DNA from: Algoriphagus sp. AGSA1
GTDB taxonomy: Bacteria > Bacteroidota > Bacteroidia > Cytophagales > Cyclobacteriaceae
NCBI RefSeq assembly: GCF_021390545.1
Contig: NZ_JAJUWR010000023.1
Span: 1 to 64,000, forward strand
Direction of reading: 5' to 3'
Length of the DNA stretch: 64,000 bases
The translations under genes were made by a program, and so were the position numbers. The notes below the pieces were generated by a model. That model was not told the DNA's origin and made no database searches. It saw nothing but the letters and a program-made list of their open reading frames with translations. This document shows, one piece after another, positions 1 to 9,384 of this stretch (position 1 is its first letter; every line of letters begins with the position of its first letter).

Positions 1-71
1 ATGCAAACGCTCCACTGGCGCTTGTGCACATCAATACCAATGAATAACTTAGGAGAAACTTCGGTGTCCAT
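1..71 (-). CDS. IS110-family transposase, 5' end only (runs off the left edge)
   Basis: Reading the minus strand from the ATG at 71 gives 23 codons to the window edge, including FIGIDVHKRQWSV. That is the hallmark N-terminus of IS110/IS1111-type DEDD transposases; the D of GID is the first acidic residue of the RuvC-like catalytic tetrad. These enzymes cut and join DNA for site-specific transposition. Only the first few percent of the protein (family usually about 320-400 residues) is visible, so whether the element is intact cannot be judged. It points away from the metal island and probably marks one border of it. The reading frame is short, but the motif is distinctive. Confidence 0.75.
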   Translation of the reverse strand, partial: MDTEVSPKLFIGIDVHKRQWSVC

Positions 72-83
72 GATATATTCTTT

Positions 84-359
84 TTGGTTCTGTCCTTAAA
101 ACGAACCAGATTATATCATGGGAACTATTGGACCAAACATTTCAAACCTTTTCGGGCAGTTATTTTAATGTTAGTAGGTGGAGTGGGTGCAATAATCGCT
201 GAGGTATGGCACAGTTCCAGAGGGGATTGGACTTATGCTGAGAGTATGCCTCTAATACCTTGGGTGGAGGTGGGGATTTCACCAGTACTTCAATTCACCA
301 TTCTTCCTCTTTTGATTTTCATTATAAGTCGGCTTTTATTACCAAAAAATGAGTTATGA
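84..359 (+). CDS. Hypothetical membrane protein, probably 5'-truncated
   Basis: The frame is open from 48 to the stop at 359. Its only early start is TTG at 84; the first ATG in frame is at 168 (residue 29). Two hydrophobic segments are seen, about residues 24-42 and 63-86, flanking a loop with the motif WHSSRGDW. I do not recognise the family. The upstream DNA is the start of an IS110-type transposase on the other strand, so this is plausibly the 3' part of a gene interrupted by the element. The alternative is a short two-helix protein starting at TTG. It lies 137 bp upstream of the copper ATPase gene. Confidence 0.4.
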   Translation: MVLSLKRTRLYHGNYWTKHFKPFRAVILMLVGGVGAIIAEVWHSSRGDWTYAESMPLIPWVEVGISPVLQFTILPLLIFIISRLLLPKNEL

Positions 360-424
360 ACGGAAGCCAGGACCGAAGGCAGTTCTTGTCTTAGTCCTTC
401 TGGATATTCCTTTCTGTATTTTTC

Positions 425-442
425 TCAGGAGATTACTCCTGA
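425..442. promoter_or_regulatory. Short inverted repeat upstream of the copper ATPase
   Basis: A perfect 7-bp inverted repeat (arms TCAGGAG and CTCCTGA, 4-nt loop ATTA) lies 55 bp before the ATPase start. It could be a regulator site or a weak hairpin. There is no T-run directly behind it, so a terminator is unlikely. The function is a guess. Confidence 0.25.
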
Positions 443-496
443 AGTAGAGGTAAATTAATTGATCCAAGGTATTCAGCTTTAAAAAACACAACTAAT

Positions 497-2773
497 ATGC
501 AAGATAATCAGCAACATAGTAACCCAGACAAATCACTTTCAACCAATGGCCAATATTATTGCCCCATGCTTTGCGAGGGCGATAAAAAATATAATCAGCC
601 GGGTGATTGCCCCGTCTGCGGTATGGATCTGGTGAAAGAACATAAAGCCTCAGATAAAATTGCTACTGAATACACCTGCCCCATGCATCCTGAAATTATT
701 CAGAATGCACCCGGCAGTTGCCCAATATGCGGTATGGACCTTGAACCGGTGGATGTTACAAAAGAAGATCAGGAGGATGAAAAAGAGGCACTTAAAAAGC
801 TATCACGGAAATTCTGGATTGCTACTATCTTTACAGTACCTGTGCTTTTTCTTTCCATGGCACAATATGTTGGAGTTGATATTTCCCTTTTCATTGATGA
901 GAAAACCAACGGTTGGATCCAATTTATCCTCTCCACTCCGGTAGTTTTTTATTCATGCTGGGAGTTTTTCAAAAGGGGGTATCGGTCAATAGTTAACAGA
1001 TCCCCAAATATGTGGACATTGATCTCAATAGGTACAGGGGCTGCCTATATCTTTAGCATAATTGGCTTATTGTTCCCTGAGCTTTTTCCTGCTCAGTTTA
1101 AAACTGAGGAGGGCACTGTACATTTATATTTTGAAGTAGCCACTGTGATCCTTACTCTGATATTATTAGGACAACTGATGGAACTAAGGGCACGAGGACA
1201 AACAAATTCAGCCATTAGGGAATTGCTCAACCTGGTTCCACCGGAAGCAACTGTTATTCGGGATGGGCAGGAACAAGTAATTCCGCTGGAAGAGGTTCTT
1301 ATGGAAGATATTATCAAGATCAAACCTGGGGAAAAGATTCCTGTAGATGGAGAAATAACAAGTGGAAAAAGCAGCATTGATGAGTCTATGATCACTGGTG
1401 AGCCAATGCCTGTTGAGAAAGCCGAAGGTGATCCTGTGATTGGAGGTACAATAAATGAAACCGGAACTTTTAAGATGAAGGCTCTTAAAGTTGGGAGCGA
1501 TACCTTACTCTCACAGATTATTGACATGGTAAATAAAGCAAGCCGCACAAAAGCGCCAATACAAAATATGGCTGATAAAGTGTCAGGTTATTTTGTGCCA
1601 ATAGTCATAGTTATTGCCATTATTTCTTTTGCTGTATGGGCAGTATGGGGCCCCGAACCTTCCCTTGTTTATGCTTTTACCACTGCTGTTACGGTTTTAA
1701 TTATTGCCTGTCCGTGTGCTCTTGGATTAGCTACACCAATGTCCATTATGGTTGGAACGGGAAAAGGTGCCAAGCAAGGTGTATTGGTAAAAGATGCCAA
1801 GGCTATTGAGGAAATGCATAAAATCGATACACTGGTTATTGATAAAACCGGAACGATTACGGAAGGGAAGCCTGTCCTGCAACAGGTAAAAGCTATAAAT
1901 AATACCTATTCTGAGGAAGAAATACTTGCCTTGGTGGCTTCTCTTGAAAATAATAGTGAGCACCCCCTTGCACACGCTATTGTTAAAGGTGCGGAGGCTA
2001 AAGGAATTAAACCTGAACCAGTTGATGATTTTGAGTCCATAACCGGCAAAGGGATCATGGGCAGAATTAATAATAAAAAAGTTGCTATAGGAAATATAAA
2101 GCTATTAGAGCAATTCAGTCTAAAGTTGAAACCTAAATTTGTTGATTATGTTAAAAAGCGACAAATGGAGGGTCAAACTGTAATGTTTGTCGTTATAGAA
2201 AATGAAGTAGCTGGTTTTATTAGTGTAGCAGATCCAATCAAAGAATCTTCAGCAAAGGCTATTCGGAACTTGCAGGACCAGGGGCTGGAAGTGATTATGC
2301 TTACCGGTGATAATAAAAATACGGCTAAGACAGTGGCCGATAAATTAGGATTGGACGGTTTTGAAGCCGACCTGTTGCCTGAAGACAAATATGAAAAAGT
2401 GAAAGCCCTGCAGCAGCAAGGCAAAAAAGTAGCCATGGCCGGTGATGGCATTAATGATGCTCCGGCCCTGGCACAAGCTGATGTGGGTATCGCCATGGGA
2501 ACGGGTACCGATGTAGCTATAGAAAGTGCAAGCCTCACTTTAGTAAAGGGTGAGTTGGACGGAATAGTAAGGGCAAGGAAGTTGAGTACGGATGTAATGC
2601 GTAACATTCAACAAAACCTCTTCTTCGCTTTTATCTATAACACAATTGGTGTCCCTATAGCAGCAGGTGTCCTGTTTCCATTTTTTGGATTGCTTTTAAG
2701 CCCGATGCTGGCCGCAGCAGCCATGAGCCTGAGCTCCGTGAGTGTGATTGGGAATAGTTTGAGGTTGAGGTGA
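497..2773 (+). CDS. copA: Copper-type P1B ATPase with two N-terminal heavy-metal-binding motifs
   Basis: Inner-membrane ATPase that exports Cu(I) or a similar soft metal from the cytoplasm. The N-terminus has two short Cys-rich heavy-metal-binding (HMBD/YHS-like) units, about residues 21-46 (CPVCGMDL) and 59-85 (CPMHPE...CPICGMDL), instead of the usual HMA fold. The P1B core follows: the actuator loop with TGEPMPVEK, membrane motif CPC at 405-407 then ALGLATP, phosphorylation site DKTGT at D449, the nucleotide-domain His-Pro at 489, and GDGINDAP from 649. The C-terminal helices carry YN and MSLSSVSVIGNSLR, typical of copper ATPases. At 758 residues it is full length. HMBD-bearing ATPases are often called CopB/SilP-like, so Ag is also possible. 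The metal pump genes follow on the same strand. Confidence 0.9.
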   Translation: MQDNQQHSNPDKSLSTNGQYYCPMLCEGDKKYNQPGDCPVCGMDLVKEHKASDKIATEYTCPMHPEIIQNAPGSCPICGMDLEPVDVTKEDQEDEKEALKKLSRKFWIATIFTVPVLFLSMAQYVGVDISLFIDEKTNGWIQFILSTPVVFYSCWEFFKRGYRSIVNRSPNMWTLISIGTGAAYIFSIIGLLFPELFPAQFKTEEGTVHLYFEVATVILTLILLGQLMELRARGQTNSAIRELLNLVPPEATVIRDGQEQVIPLEEVLMEDIIKIKPGEKIPVDGEITSGKSSIDESMITGEPMPVEKAEGDPVIGGTINETGTFKMKALKVGSDTLLSQIIDMVNKASRTKAPIQNMADKVSGYFVPIVIVIAIISFAVWAVWGPEPSLVYAFTTAVTVLIIACPCALGLATPMSIMVGTGKGAKQGVLVKDAKAIEEMHKIDTLVIDKTGTITEGKPVLQQVKAINNTYSEEEILALVASLENNSEHPLAHAIVKGAEAKGIKPEPVDDFESITGKGIMGRINNKKVAIGNIKLLEQFSLKLKPKFVDYVKKRQMEGQTVMFVVIENEVAGFISVADPIKESSAKAIRNLQDQGLEVIMLTGDNKNTAKTVADKLGLDGFEADLLPEDKYEKVKALQQQGKKVAMAGDGINDAPALAQADVGIAMGTGTDVAIESASLTLVKGELDGIVRARKLSTDVMRNIQQNLFFAFIYNTIGVPIAAGVLFPFFGLLLSPMLAAAAMSLSSVSVIGNSLRLR

Positions 2774-2904
2774 TTGTCAGCCTATAAAAAATATCAACTA
2801 AACACTTGTTCAGATAGAGGCTCATTTTATTCATCAATCAGGAGTTTGAGAGATTAATCAACTCATGATTCCACTTTGCAATACCCTTGCATTGTATAAT
2901 TACG

Positions 2905-2912
2905 TATTTTTG
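2905..2912 (+). promoter_or_regulatory. Putative Bacteroidetes -7 element (TATTTTTG)
   Basis: TATTTTTG matches the Bacteroidetes -7 consensus TAnnTTTG and ends 5 nt before the ATG at 2918. No TTTG sits at the usual 19-nt spacing upstream, so support is the -7 element alone. If used, the transcript would be leaderless or nearly so. Confidence 0.3.
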
Positions 2913-2917
2913 CAAAA

Positions 2918-3238
2918 ATGAAAATCGTGTGCTACATATTAAGCATTTATTTGATTTTTGCTATAGGGATAGCATGCCCGGATACTGTGCCTATTGACAA
3001 TAATATTGATAATATTTCTGTCGTTAATAGCAATAATACAACTCACGATCAAGAGGGACCCTATGGTTCTGATGATTGCCCTCCGCTATGTGTTTGTCAT
3101 TGTTGCCATATGCACGTTGTTTTGTCATATCCAATAGAATTTAAACATCCCGAAAAATTACCTGTTTTATATTCTGCCTATTTTCAGGATTTCAGAAGCA
3201 TTGAAATCTCCGAATTTCTCAAGCCCCCAAGATCATAA
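2918..3238 (+). CDS. Small secreted Cys/His-rich protein, DUF6660-like
   Basis: A 106-residue protein with an N-terminal hydrophobic segment (about residues 3-20) that looks like a signal peptide. A cluster of likely metal ligands follows around residues 53-66: CPPLCVCHCCHMH. The layout (signal peptide, acidic/His linker, Cys-rich patch, tail of about 35 residues) matches the small proteins found just ahead of CusA-type pump genes in Bacteroidetes, which I recall as DUF6660. The function is not established. Binding of Cu or another thiophilic metal in the periplasm is an inference from the ligands and from the pump downstream. The family name is from memory. Confidence 0.65.
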   Translation: MKIVCYILSIYLIFAIGIACPDTVPIDNNIDNISVVNSNNTTHDQEGPYGSDDCPPLCVCHCCHMHVVLSYPIEFKHPEKLPVLYSAYFQDFRSIEISEFLKPPRS

Positions 3239-3367
3239 TCCTTCCTGCCTGATAGGATAAATATGCACTGTCATTAAAGTCCACTTTTATCAGGACTGAC
3301 CAGGCATTTTACTTACCACTCAGACATTTTCTTTAATGAGCCTTTAACCTTCAAAGGTATCCTTTCA

Positions 3368-3556
3368 TTGTGTTCAATCTTATTCAGAAAGTTGAAAAAA
3401 TTGAATAAAAACAAGATAAAAAAAAGGAAAAAGAGAGGGAAGAAAATCACGGTCAAAATTCTACTGAAATGGTTTTTCATTGTGCTGATTAGTGCAATTA
3501 TCATTTTAGCAACGATTGCCAGGCTTCTTCACTTCTTTATTTTCCATGTCAAATAA
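3368..3556 (+). CDS. Possible small basic single-helix membrane protein
   Basis: A 62-codon frame starting at TTG, with a strongly basic N-terminal third (Lys/Arg runs) and one hydrophobic segment (about residues 33-56). It stops 11 bp before the RND pump start, which would fit the same transcript. There is no ATG start and no recognised family. The opposite strand is open over the same bases because the DNA is A/T-skewed, so this may simply be leader DNA of the pump gene. Low confidence. Confidence 0.25.
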   Translation: MCSILFRKLKKLNKNKIKKRKKRGKKITVKILLKWFFIVLISAIIILATIARLLHFFIFHVK

Positions 3557-3567
3557 TTAATAATCGT

Positions 3568-6500
3568 ATGATCAATAAAATAATTTCTTTTTCGATAAAG
3601 AATAAATTCATCGTGGGCCTGCTCACGCTGGCGCTCATTGGGGTCGGGATATACTCCATGTCCACCGTCAATCTGGGCTCTGTACCCGACATTACCAATA
3701 ATCAAGTGCAGGTAATTACTGTATCAGAAAACCTGGCCACTGAGGATATCGAACAGTTTGTTACTTACCCTGTAGAGTTGGCCATGGGCAACCTGCCGGG
3801 AGTAGATGAAATCCGTTCTGTTTCGAGGTTCGGCCTCTCTGTCGTTACCATTGTTTTTGAAGACGATATGGGTACCTATCTGCCCCGCCAACTGGTACAG
3901 GAAAAACTAATCGAATTAAAAGAGACCATACCGGAGAAATTTGGAAGCCCATCAATGGGTCCCATTTCCACTGGTTTAGGCCAAATCTATGAATACACCA
4001 TTGAACCACAAGAGGGTTATGACTCGATGTATTCACCTATGGAGTTGCGCACGATTCAAGAATGGATTGTAAAACGGCAATTAACTTTGCTTGAAGGTGT
4101 GGTTGAGGTGAATTCTTTCGGTGGCTATATTAAGCAATATGAAGTGGCCATTAACCCGGATAAACTCAATGCACAGAATGTGAGCATCTCTCAAGTATAT
4201 GAGGCTCTGGCCAGAAACAATGTTAATACCGGTGGGGCTTACATTGAGAAGAACAGGATGTCTAATTTCATCCGTGGAGAAGGCTTGGTGCGCTCTCTGG
4301 ATGATATCCGAAAAATCGTCATAAAAACAGAAAATGGGATCCCGGTTACGGTAGGTGATGTAGCCTCTAAAGTACACTTCGGCAGCCAGGTGCGATATGG
4401 GGCTTTCACACAGGATGGAAAAGAAGCTGTTGGCGGCATTATTATGATGCTAAAAGGCTCCAATCCCAATGCAGTCATTCAGAATGTAAAAGAGCGTATG
4501 GAAGAGATAGAAAAATCTCTTCCGGAGGGATTAGCGATCAATACGATAATTGATCGTAGTGATTTAATTTCCAGGACTACCGATACTGTAAAAACCAATC
4601 TTATAGAAGGGGCGCTGATTGTCATTTTCGCCCTGGTGATTCTGTTGGGTAGCCTTCGTGGCGGTATTATCACTGCGACTACCATTCCGCTTTCCCTACT
4701 GTTTGCCTTCATTTTAATGAAGCAGTTCAATGTGTGGGCCAACCTGATGAGCCTTGGGGCCATTGATTTTGGGATCATCATTGACGGGGCGGTGATCATT
4801 ATAGAGGGCACAGTGTATGAAATCCAAAAGCGCATCCGGTCAGGGAAAATCAAATTCAACCAGGGCGTAATGGATGAGGTTGCTTATGATGCGGGCAGTA
4901 CAATGATGAGTTCGGCCTTTTTCGGACAGATTATCATCCTCATTGTATTTACCCCCATCTTATTCCTTACCGGGGTGGAAGGTAAGATGTTTCAGCCGAT
5001 GGCCTATACATTTGGCTTTGCCATGATTGGTGCCATTTTCCTTTGTCTGACGTATGTACCGATGATGTCGGCCTTGTTTATGAAACCTGTTCAAAACAAA
5101 AAGAACTGGTTTGGACGATTTGAACGCTGGCTGGAAAAGGTTAGTGATAAAATAATAGATGGCATTCAATGGGTTTATTTGCCTTTGCTAAAAGGTGCGC
5201 TGCGTTTTAAAGCAATTGTGATCACCGTAGCTATTGTGCTACTAGTAGCAGCCGGTTTCATTTTTTCACGTATGGGAGGGGAGTTTGTGCCACAGCTTGA
5301 TGAAGGAGATATCGCGATGCAGGCACTCATCAGGCCCGGAAGTTCCCTAAGTGAGTCTAAAGAGGTATCAATCAAGATTGAGAACCTGTTGCTGGAAAGT
5401 TTTCCCGAAATAAAAACAGTAACTGCCAGAATTGGGGTGGCCGATATCCCTACGGACCCCATGCCGATGGATATAGCCGATATGTACCTCATATTGGAAA
5501 AAGATAAAGATAAATGGGTTTCAGTTGAAACCAAGGACGAGCTAATTGAGCAAATCAAGGAAAAGCTGGAAACCAATCTGACCGGGGTTAACCTGGTATT
5601 TACCCAGCCGGTAGAGCTGCGTTTTAATGAGTTGCTTGAAGGGGTACGGGAGGACATTGCCGTAAAACTCTATGGCGAAGACCTGGAAGTGCTTGCCGCA
5701 AAAGTGCAGGAAATGGCGGATATAATTTCTACCGTGCCAGGAGCCGGTGATGTAAACCCAGAACGTACATCAGGACTTCCCCAAATGACCGTTCGTTACA
5801 ATCGGGATAAAATTGCCCAATATGGATTGGACATTCAAAAGATCAATGAGTATGTGAGTTCAGCCTTTGCAGGTGGTGTGGCCGGGGTGATTTTTGAAGG
5901 TGAAAAAAGATTTGATCTGGTCATCCGCTTTGATGAGGCGCACCGGAAAAGTATTGATGACCTGCGCACACTCTACATTGATCTACCCGATGGTACCCAA
6001 GTTCCGATAAAAGAAGTGGCCGACATTAGCTATGTGCCTGGCCCCATGCAAATCTCCAGAGACAACACGTATAGACGTACTTATGTGGGAGTCAATACAA
6101 GAGGTCGTGATGTGGAATCAGTCGTAAACGACATTCAGAAAAAACTGGATGCACAACTAGACTTGCCTCCGGGTTATTATATTTCCTACGGTGGGGAGTT
6201 TGAAAATCTGGAAAGGGCTAAAAGCAGATTAGCAATTGTTGTACCCATTGCTCTCTTTCTCATCTTTGTTCTGCTCTACTTCGCCCTGAAATCATTTTCT
6301 CAATCCATTATGATCTATATAGCTATTCCACTGGCAGCTATTGGGGGAGTATTTGCACTATGGGTTAGAGATATGCCATTTAGTATTTCAGCGGGAGTTG
6401 GTTTTATTGTGCTTTTTGGTGTAGCTGTCCTGAACGGTTTGGTATTGATCAACCGATTTAATTCCCTAAAAGAGGAAGGAGTCACCAGCATCAGAGACCG

Positions 6501-7980
6501 CATTTTTACAGGAACTAAAGAACGGATCAGGCCTATTATGCTTACCGCAACCACGGATATTCTTGGATTTATGCCCATGGCGTTTTCAGCATCTGCCGGA
6601 GCAGAAGTGCAGCGGCCTTTGGCTACTGTGGTAATTGGTGGTATGCTTACTGCCACCTTGCTTACGCTGGTAGTGCTCCCAGTGCTATACACTCTTGTAG
6701 AAGGAAGAAGTGACAGAAGAAAAAGCCTGAAAGCACCGAATGCTAATGTGATCATTGCCCTGATCGTTTGTGGTGGACTGGTTGGTTTACCGGCTGTGGC
6801 AAATGCACAGCAGCAGGGACAGGAGAAAGACAGCCTACCTACGATCACATTAGAACAGGCCAGAAAGCGGGCTGTAGAAAGTTATCCTAAAATTCAATCG
6901 GCACGTCTGGAAATTGAAAGCCAGCAGGCTCTCAAGAAAACAGCTTGGGACTTAGGGAATACCCAAATATTTACTGGTAAAGAGGAAGTGGGCAATGGAT
7001 CGGATGGTGTCTACACACAATTTGGCATCCAGCAGCAGCAGATTGATGTGTTCGGTATAGCACCACGTTTGAAATTGCAAAAGGAACGGGTGGCATTGGC
7101 AGAAGCCGCTCTGGATTTGTCTGTAATAGAACTGGAAAGGGAAGTAAGTCAGGCCTGGGCGCAGGTATATGCTTCAAAGAATAATTACCAGGTGTATGAG
7201 CAGTTGGATTCGGTTTTTACCGATATTGAAAGAGCCGCACGAATCCGCTTAGAAACAGAAGCCACTTCCAAGCTGGAATATTTGGCTACTTCCAACCAGG
7301 CCAATCAGGTACAGATACAGAAGGAGCAGGCGTACAGAGATTATCTCAGCGCCTTGCAGCGGCTCAACCTTTGGTTTGCCAATGATACCCTCTTTACCGT
7401 GCCGGATATCCCGGCCACTCACTTGGATGAACCGCTGAATTATGTAGCCGATTCCCTAATGAACCATCCTATTTTGAATGTTTCAAAACAACAGGTAGAT
7501 GTAGCGGATGCGACCATAAAAGAAAGGCGTTCGCAGTTTTTTCCACAGTTGCAAGGCCAATATGGACGACAACAAGTTGATGGGCAATCAGGATTTTATC
7601 AGTACCAAATTGGTATTCGGATCCCTTTGTTTTTTGGGCCTGAGCTTGGCAGAACACAATCGGCCAAAATACAGCGGGATATTGCAGGACAAAACCTGCG
7701 ACAAAACCAGTTGGAGTTGAATGCAGCTTATCAGGAAATGAAAGAGCAGTATCTGAAATGGCTTTATTCATGGAACTACTACAGGGATGAAGCACTACCC
7801 CTGGCGCAGGAACAACGAGCCGGAGCTATTTTGGCTTATCGGGAAGGGGCCATTGACTATGTGACTTTTCTGCAAAACATCAGGGATGCCATTCGCATAG
7901 AGGTGGACTCATGGAATGCCTTCGGCAACTACCTGAATAGCCGCTATCAACTGGAATACTATTTAAAAACATCAAATTAA
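3568..7980 (+). CDS. Heavy-metal RND efflux pump (CzcA/CusA type) fused to a TolC-like outer-membrane factor
   Basis: Residues 1 to about 1045 are a full HME-RND permease (opening helix KNKFIVGLL, periplasmic pore domains, twelve helices). Helix 4 reads DFGIIIDGAVIIIEG, with acidic residues D400 and D406. By the Nies scheme this DFGx3DGA form goes with divalent cations (Zn, Co, Cd), not with the AIGx3DAA form of Cu/Ag pumps, so CzcA-like is favoured. Residues about 1095-1470 form a TolC/CzcC-type outer-membrane factor with its duplicated coiled-coil repeats. The junction (about 1061-1080) is hydrophobic and ends ANA before QQQ, resembling a signal peptide with a cleavage site. Such fusions occur in other Bacteroidetes. 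The adaptor gene is 48 bp downstream. Confidence 0.92.
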   Translation: MINKIISFSIKNKFIVGLLTLALIGVGIYSMSTVNLGSVPDITNNQVQVITVSENLATEDIEQFVTYPVELAMGNLPGVDEIRSVSRFGLSVVTIVFEDDMGTYLPRQLVQEKLIELKETIPEKFGSPSMGPISTGLGQIYEYTIEPQEGYDSMYSPMELRTIQEWIVKRQLTLLEGVVEVNSFGGYIKQYEVAINPDKLNAQNVSISQVYEALARNNVNTGGAYIEKNRMSNFIRGEGLVRSLDDIRKIVIKTENGIPVTVGDVASKVHFGSQVRYGAFTQDGKEAVGGIIMMLKGSNPNAVIQNVKERMEEIEKSLPEGLAINTIIDRSDLISRTTDTVKTNLIEGALIVIFALVILLGSLRGGIITATTIPLSLLFAFILMKQFNVWANLMSLGAIDFGIIIDGAVIIIEGTVYEIQKRIRSGKIKFNQGVMDEVAYDAGSTMMSSAFFGQIIILIVFTPILFLTGVEGKMFQPMAYTFGFAMIGAIFLCLTYVPMMSALFMKPVQNKKNWFGRFERWLEKVSDKIIDGIQWVYLPLLKGALRFKAIVITVAIVLLVAAGFIFSRMGGEFVPQLDEGDIAMQALIRPGSSLSESKEVSIKIENLLLESFPEIKTVTARIGVADIPTDPMPMDIADMYLILEKDKDKWVSVETKDELIEQIKEKLETNLTGVNLVFTQPVELRFNELLEGVREDIAVKLYGEDLEVLAAKVQEMADIISTVPGAGDVNPERTSGLPQMTVRYNRDKIAQYGLDIQKINEYVSSAFAGGVAGVIFEGEKRFDLVIRFDEAHRKSIDDLRTLYIDLPDGTQVPIKEVADISYVPGPMQISRDNTYRRTYVGVNTRGRDVESVVNDIQKKLDAQLDLPPGYYISYGGEFENLERAKSRLAIVVPIALFLIFVLLYFALKSFSQSIMIYIAIPLAAIGGVFALWVRDMPFSISAGVGFIVLFGVAVLNGLVLINRFNSLKEEGVTSIRDRIFTGTKERIRPIMLTATTDILGFMPMAFSASAGAEVQRPLATVVIGGMLTATLLTLVVLPVLYTLVEGRSDRRKSLKAPNANVIIALIVCGGLVGLPAVANAQQQGQEKDSLPTITLEQARKRAVESYPKIQSARLEIESQQALKKTAWDLGNTQIFTGKEEVGNGSDGVYTQFGIQQQQIDVFGIAPRLKLQKERVALAEAALDLSVIELEREVSQAWAQVYASKNNYQVYEQLDSVFTDIERAARIRLETEATSKLEYLATSNQANQVQIQKEQAYRDYLSALQRLNLWFANDTLFTVPDIPATHLDEPLNYVADSLMNHPILNVSKQQVDVADATIKERRSQFFPQLQGQYGRQQVDGQSGFYQYQIGIRIPLFFGPELGRTQSAKIQRDIAGQNLRQNQLELNAAYQEMKEQYLKWLYSWNYYRDEALPLAQEQRAGAILAYREGAIDYVTFLQNIRDAIRIEVDSWNAFGNYLNSRYQLEYYLKTSN

Positions 7981-8028
7981 GCATTTAATAAAACCTGAAT
8001 GGATAATCAGATTAAAAATATAAACACA

Positions 8029-9261
8029 ATGAAAAAGCAAATCATATATATACTGGCATTGGTACTGATGGTATCGGTATTTACGGGCTGCGATAACAAC
8101 TCGGCTGATAACTCAGGTGATGCCTCTCACGAAGAACACAGTGAGGGCGAGGCTGGGCACGAGGGTGAAGAAGGAACTAATGAAGAAGGGATGGCTGAGC
8201 TTCACCTTTCGGATCTCAAGTTTGAAAGTCTGGGCATTAAAATTGACACACTACCCATTCGCTCACTATCGGGCGTGGTAGAAGCAAATGGCCAGTTAGA
8301 AGTGCCACCTCAGCATGAAGCAACCGTTACAGCTATTCTGGGAGCCAATGTTACTTCCATCAAAGTGATAGAGGGAGACCAGGTTAGCAAAGGGCAGGTA
8401 TTGGCCTATATTTCTCATCCCAACCTGACCAGGTTACAGACTGACTATGTAAGGGCTTATAGCCAATTACAGTTTCTGGAAAAAGAAAACCAGCGGCAGA
8501 AAAGGCTCTATGAAGAAGAGGTAGGTTCCGGAAAAACTTATCAGCAAATTCAGGCGGACTACCAGGCCATGAAAGGTGAGGTAAAAGGCTATGAAGCCCA
8601 ATTGAAGCAGCTAAGCCTGAATGTGGAGAAGATACGGAGTGGGGAAATCTATGAGTACGTACCTGTAGTCAGTCCCATCTATGGATTCATACAAAAAGTC
8701 AAGGTTCAGATTGGTCAATATGTAGACCCTCAGACCGAGATGTTTATGATTGTCAATACCGACCACATTCATGCCGACCTGATGGTGTTTGAAAAGGATA
8801 TCTATAAAGTAAAGGTAGGACAAAAAGTGTCCTTTACTGTGGAGTCTGTTCCGGGAAATACGCTGACTGCCAAAATTTATTCGGTAGGCAAACAATTTGA
8901 ACAAAATCCGAAAGCGGTGCATGTGCACGCAGAGATAGACCAAAAAGAAGATTTTTTGATTCCGGGCATGTACATCAATGGTAAAATTAGAGCGGGGGAC
9001 AATCAGGTTAAAGCCTTGCCGGAAAGTGCCATCATAGAAGAAGAAGGCAAGCCTTATATTTTTATGGCGGAAGCGCATGAAGAAGATGGCAAAACCGAAT
9101 GGGCGTTTAAAGCCATAGAAGTACGAACAGGTATCACAGAAGACGGATGGGTAGAAATTAAATTGTTAGAGCCACTTCCTGAGGGCACAAAAGTAGCCTG
9201 GAACAACGCTTATTACCTAATTTCTGAAATGAAAAAAGGGGAGACTGGTGACGATGATTAA
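8029..9261 (+). CDS. Periplasmic adaptor (membrane-fusion) lipoprotein of the RND metal pump
   Basis: Links the RND permease to the outer-membrane channel. I prefer the ATG at 8029 (MKKQIIY...) over the in-frame ATG at 7999, because 8029 gives a standard lipoprotein signal with lipobox FTGC. After the lipidated Cys comes a His/Glu-rich stretch of about 40 residues (HEEHSEGEAGHEGEE), likely to bind metal. Next are the lipoyl half-motif, an alpha-hairpin coiled coil (about residues 145-205 of the mature order), the second lipoyl half and beta-barrel/membrane-proximal domains ending in KVAWNNAYYLISEMKKG. The length of 410 residues is normal for CusB/CzcB. It directly follows the pump-channel fusion, so the three parts of the efflux complex come from two genes. 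Confidence 0.9.
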   Translation: MKKQIIYILALVLMVSVFTGCDNNSADNSGDASHEEHSEGEAGHEGEEGTNEEGMAELHLSDLKFESLGIKIDTLPIRSLSGVVEANGQLEVPPQHEATVTAILGANVTSIKVIEGDQVSKGQVLAYISHPNLTRLQTDYVRAYSQLQFLEKENQRQKRLYEEEVGSGKTYQQIQADYQAMKGEVKGYEAQLKQLSLNVEKIRSGEIYEYVPVVSPIYGFIQKVKVQIGQYVDPQTEMFMIVNTDHIHADLMVFEKDIYKVKVGQKVSFTVESVPGNTLTAKIYSVGKQFEQNPKAVHVHAEIDQKEDFLIPGMYINGKIRAGDNQVKALPESAIIEEEGKPYIFMAEAHEEDGKTEWAFKAIEVRTGITEDGWVEIKLLEPLPEGTKVAWNNAYYLISEMKKGETGDDD

Positions 9262-9384
9262 ATTCTATTTGGCAATAAGTAGTTGGCACTAGGCAATTGG
9301 GCATGTGCTCATAGGATAATTACCAACTACCGTTTGCCCATTTTCAATTTTATTAAAGAATTAAAAATTAAAACGACTAAAAAG

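Noticed and set aside
1093..1548. Long open frame antisense to the copper ATPase gene
   Set aside because: It is the mirror of a strongly coding frame, rich in Ser/Ile/Pro as antisense frames are, and has no recognisable domain.
3313..3504. Minus-strand hydrophobic frame before the RND pump gene
   Set aside because: It comes from an A-rich stretch read backwards (Phe/Leu runs) and overlaps the plus-strand candidate; no start signal or family.
9283..9384. N-terminal extension of the PII-like protein
   Set aside because: The added 34 residues are unlike PII proteins, and the internal ATG gives the standard start.
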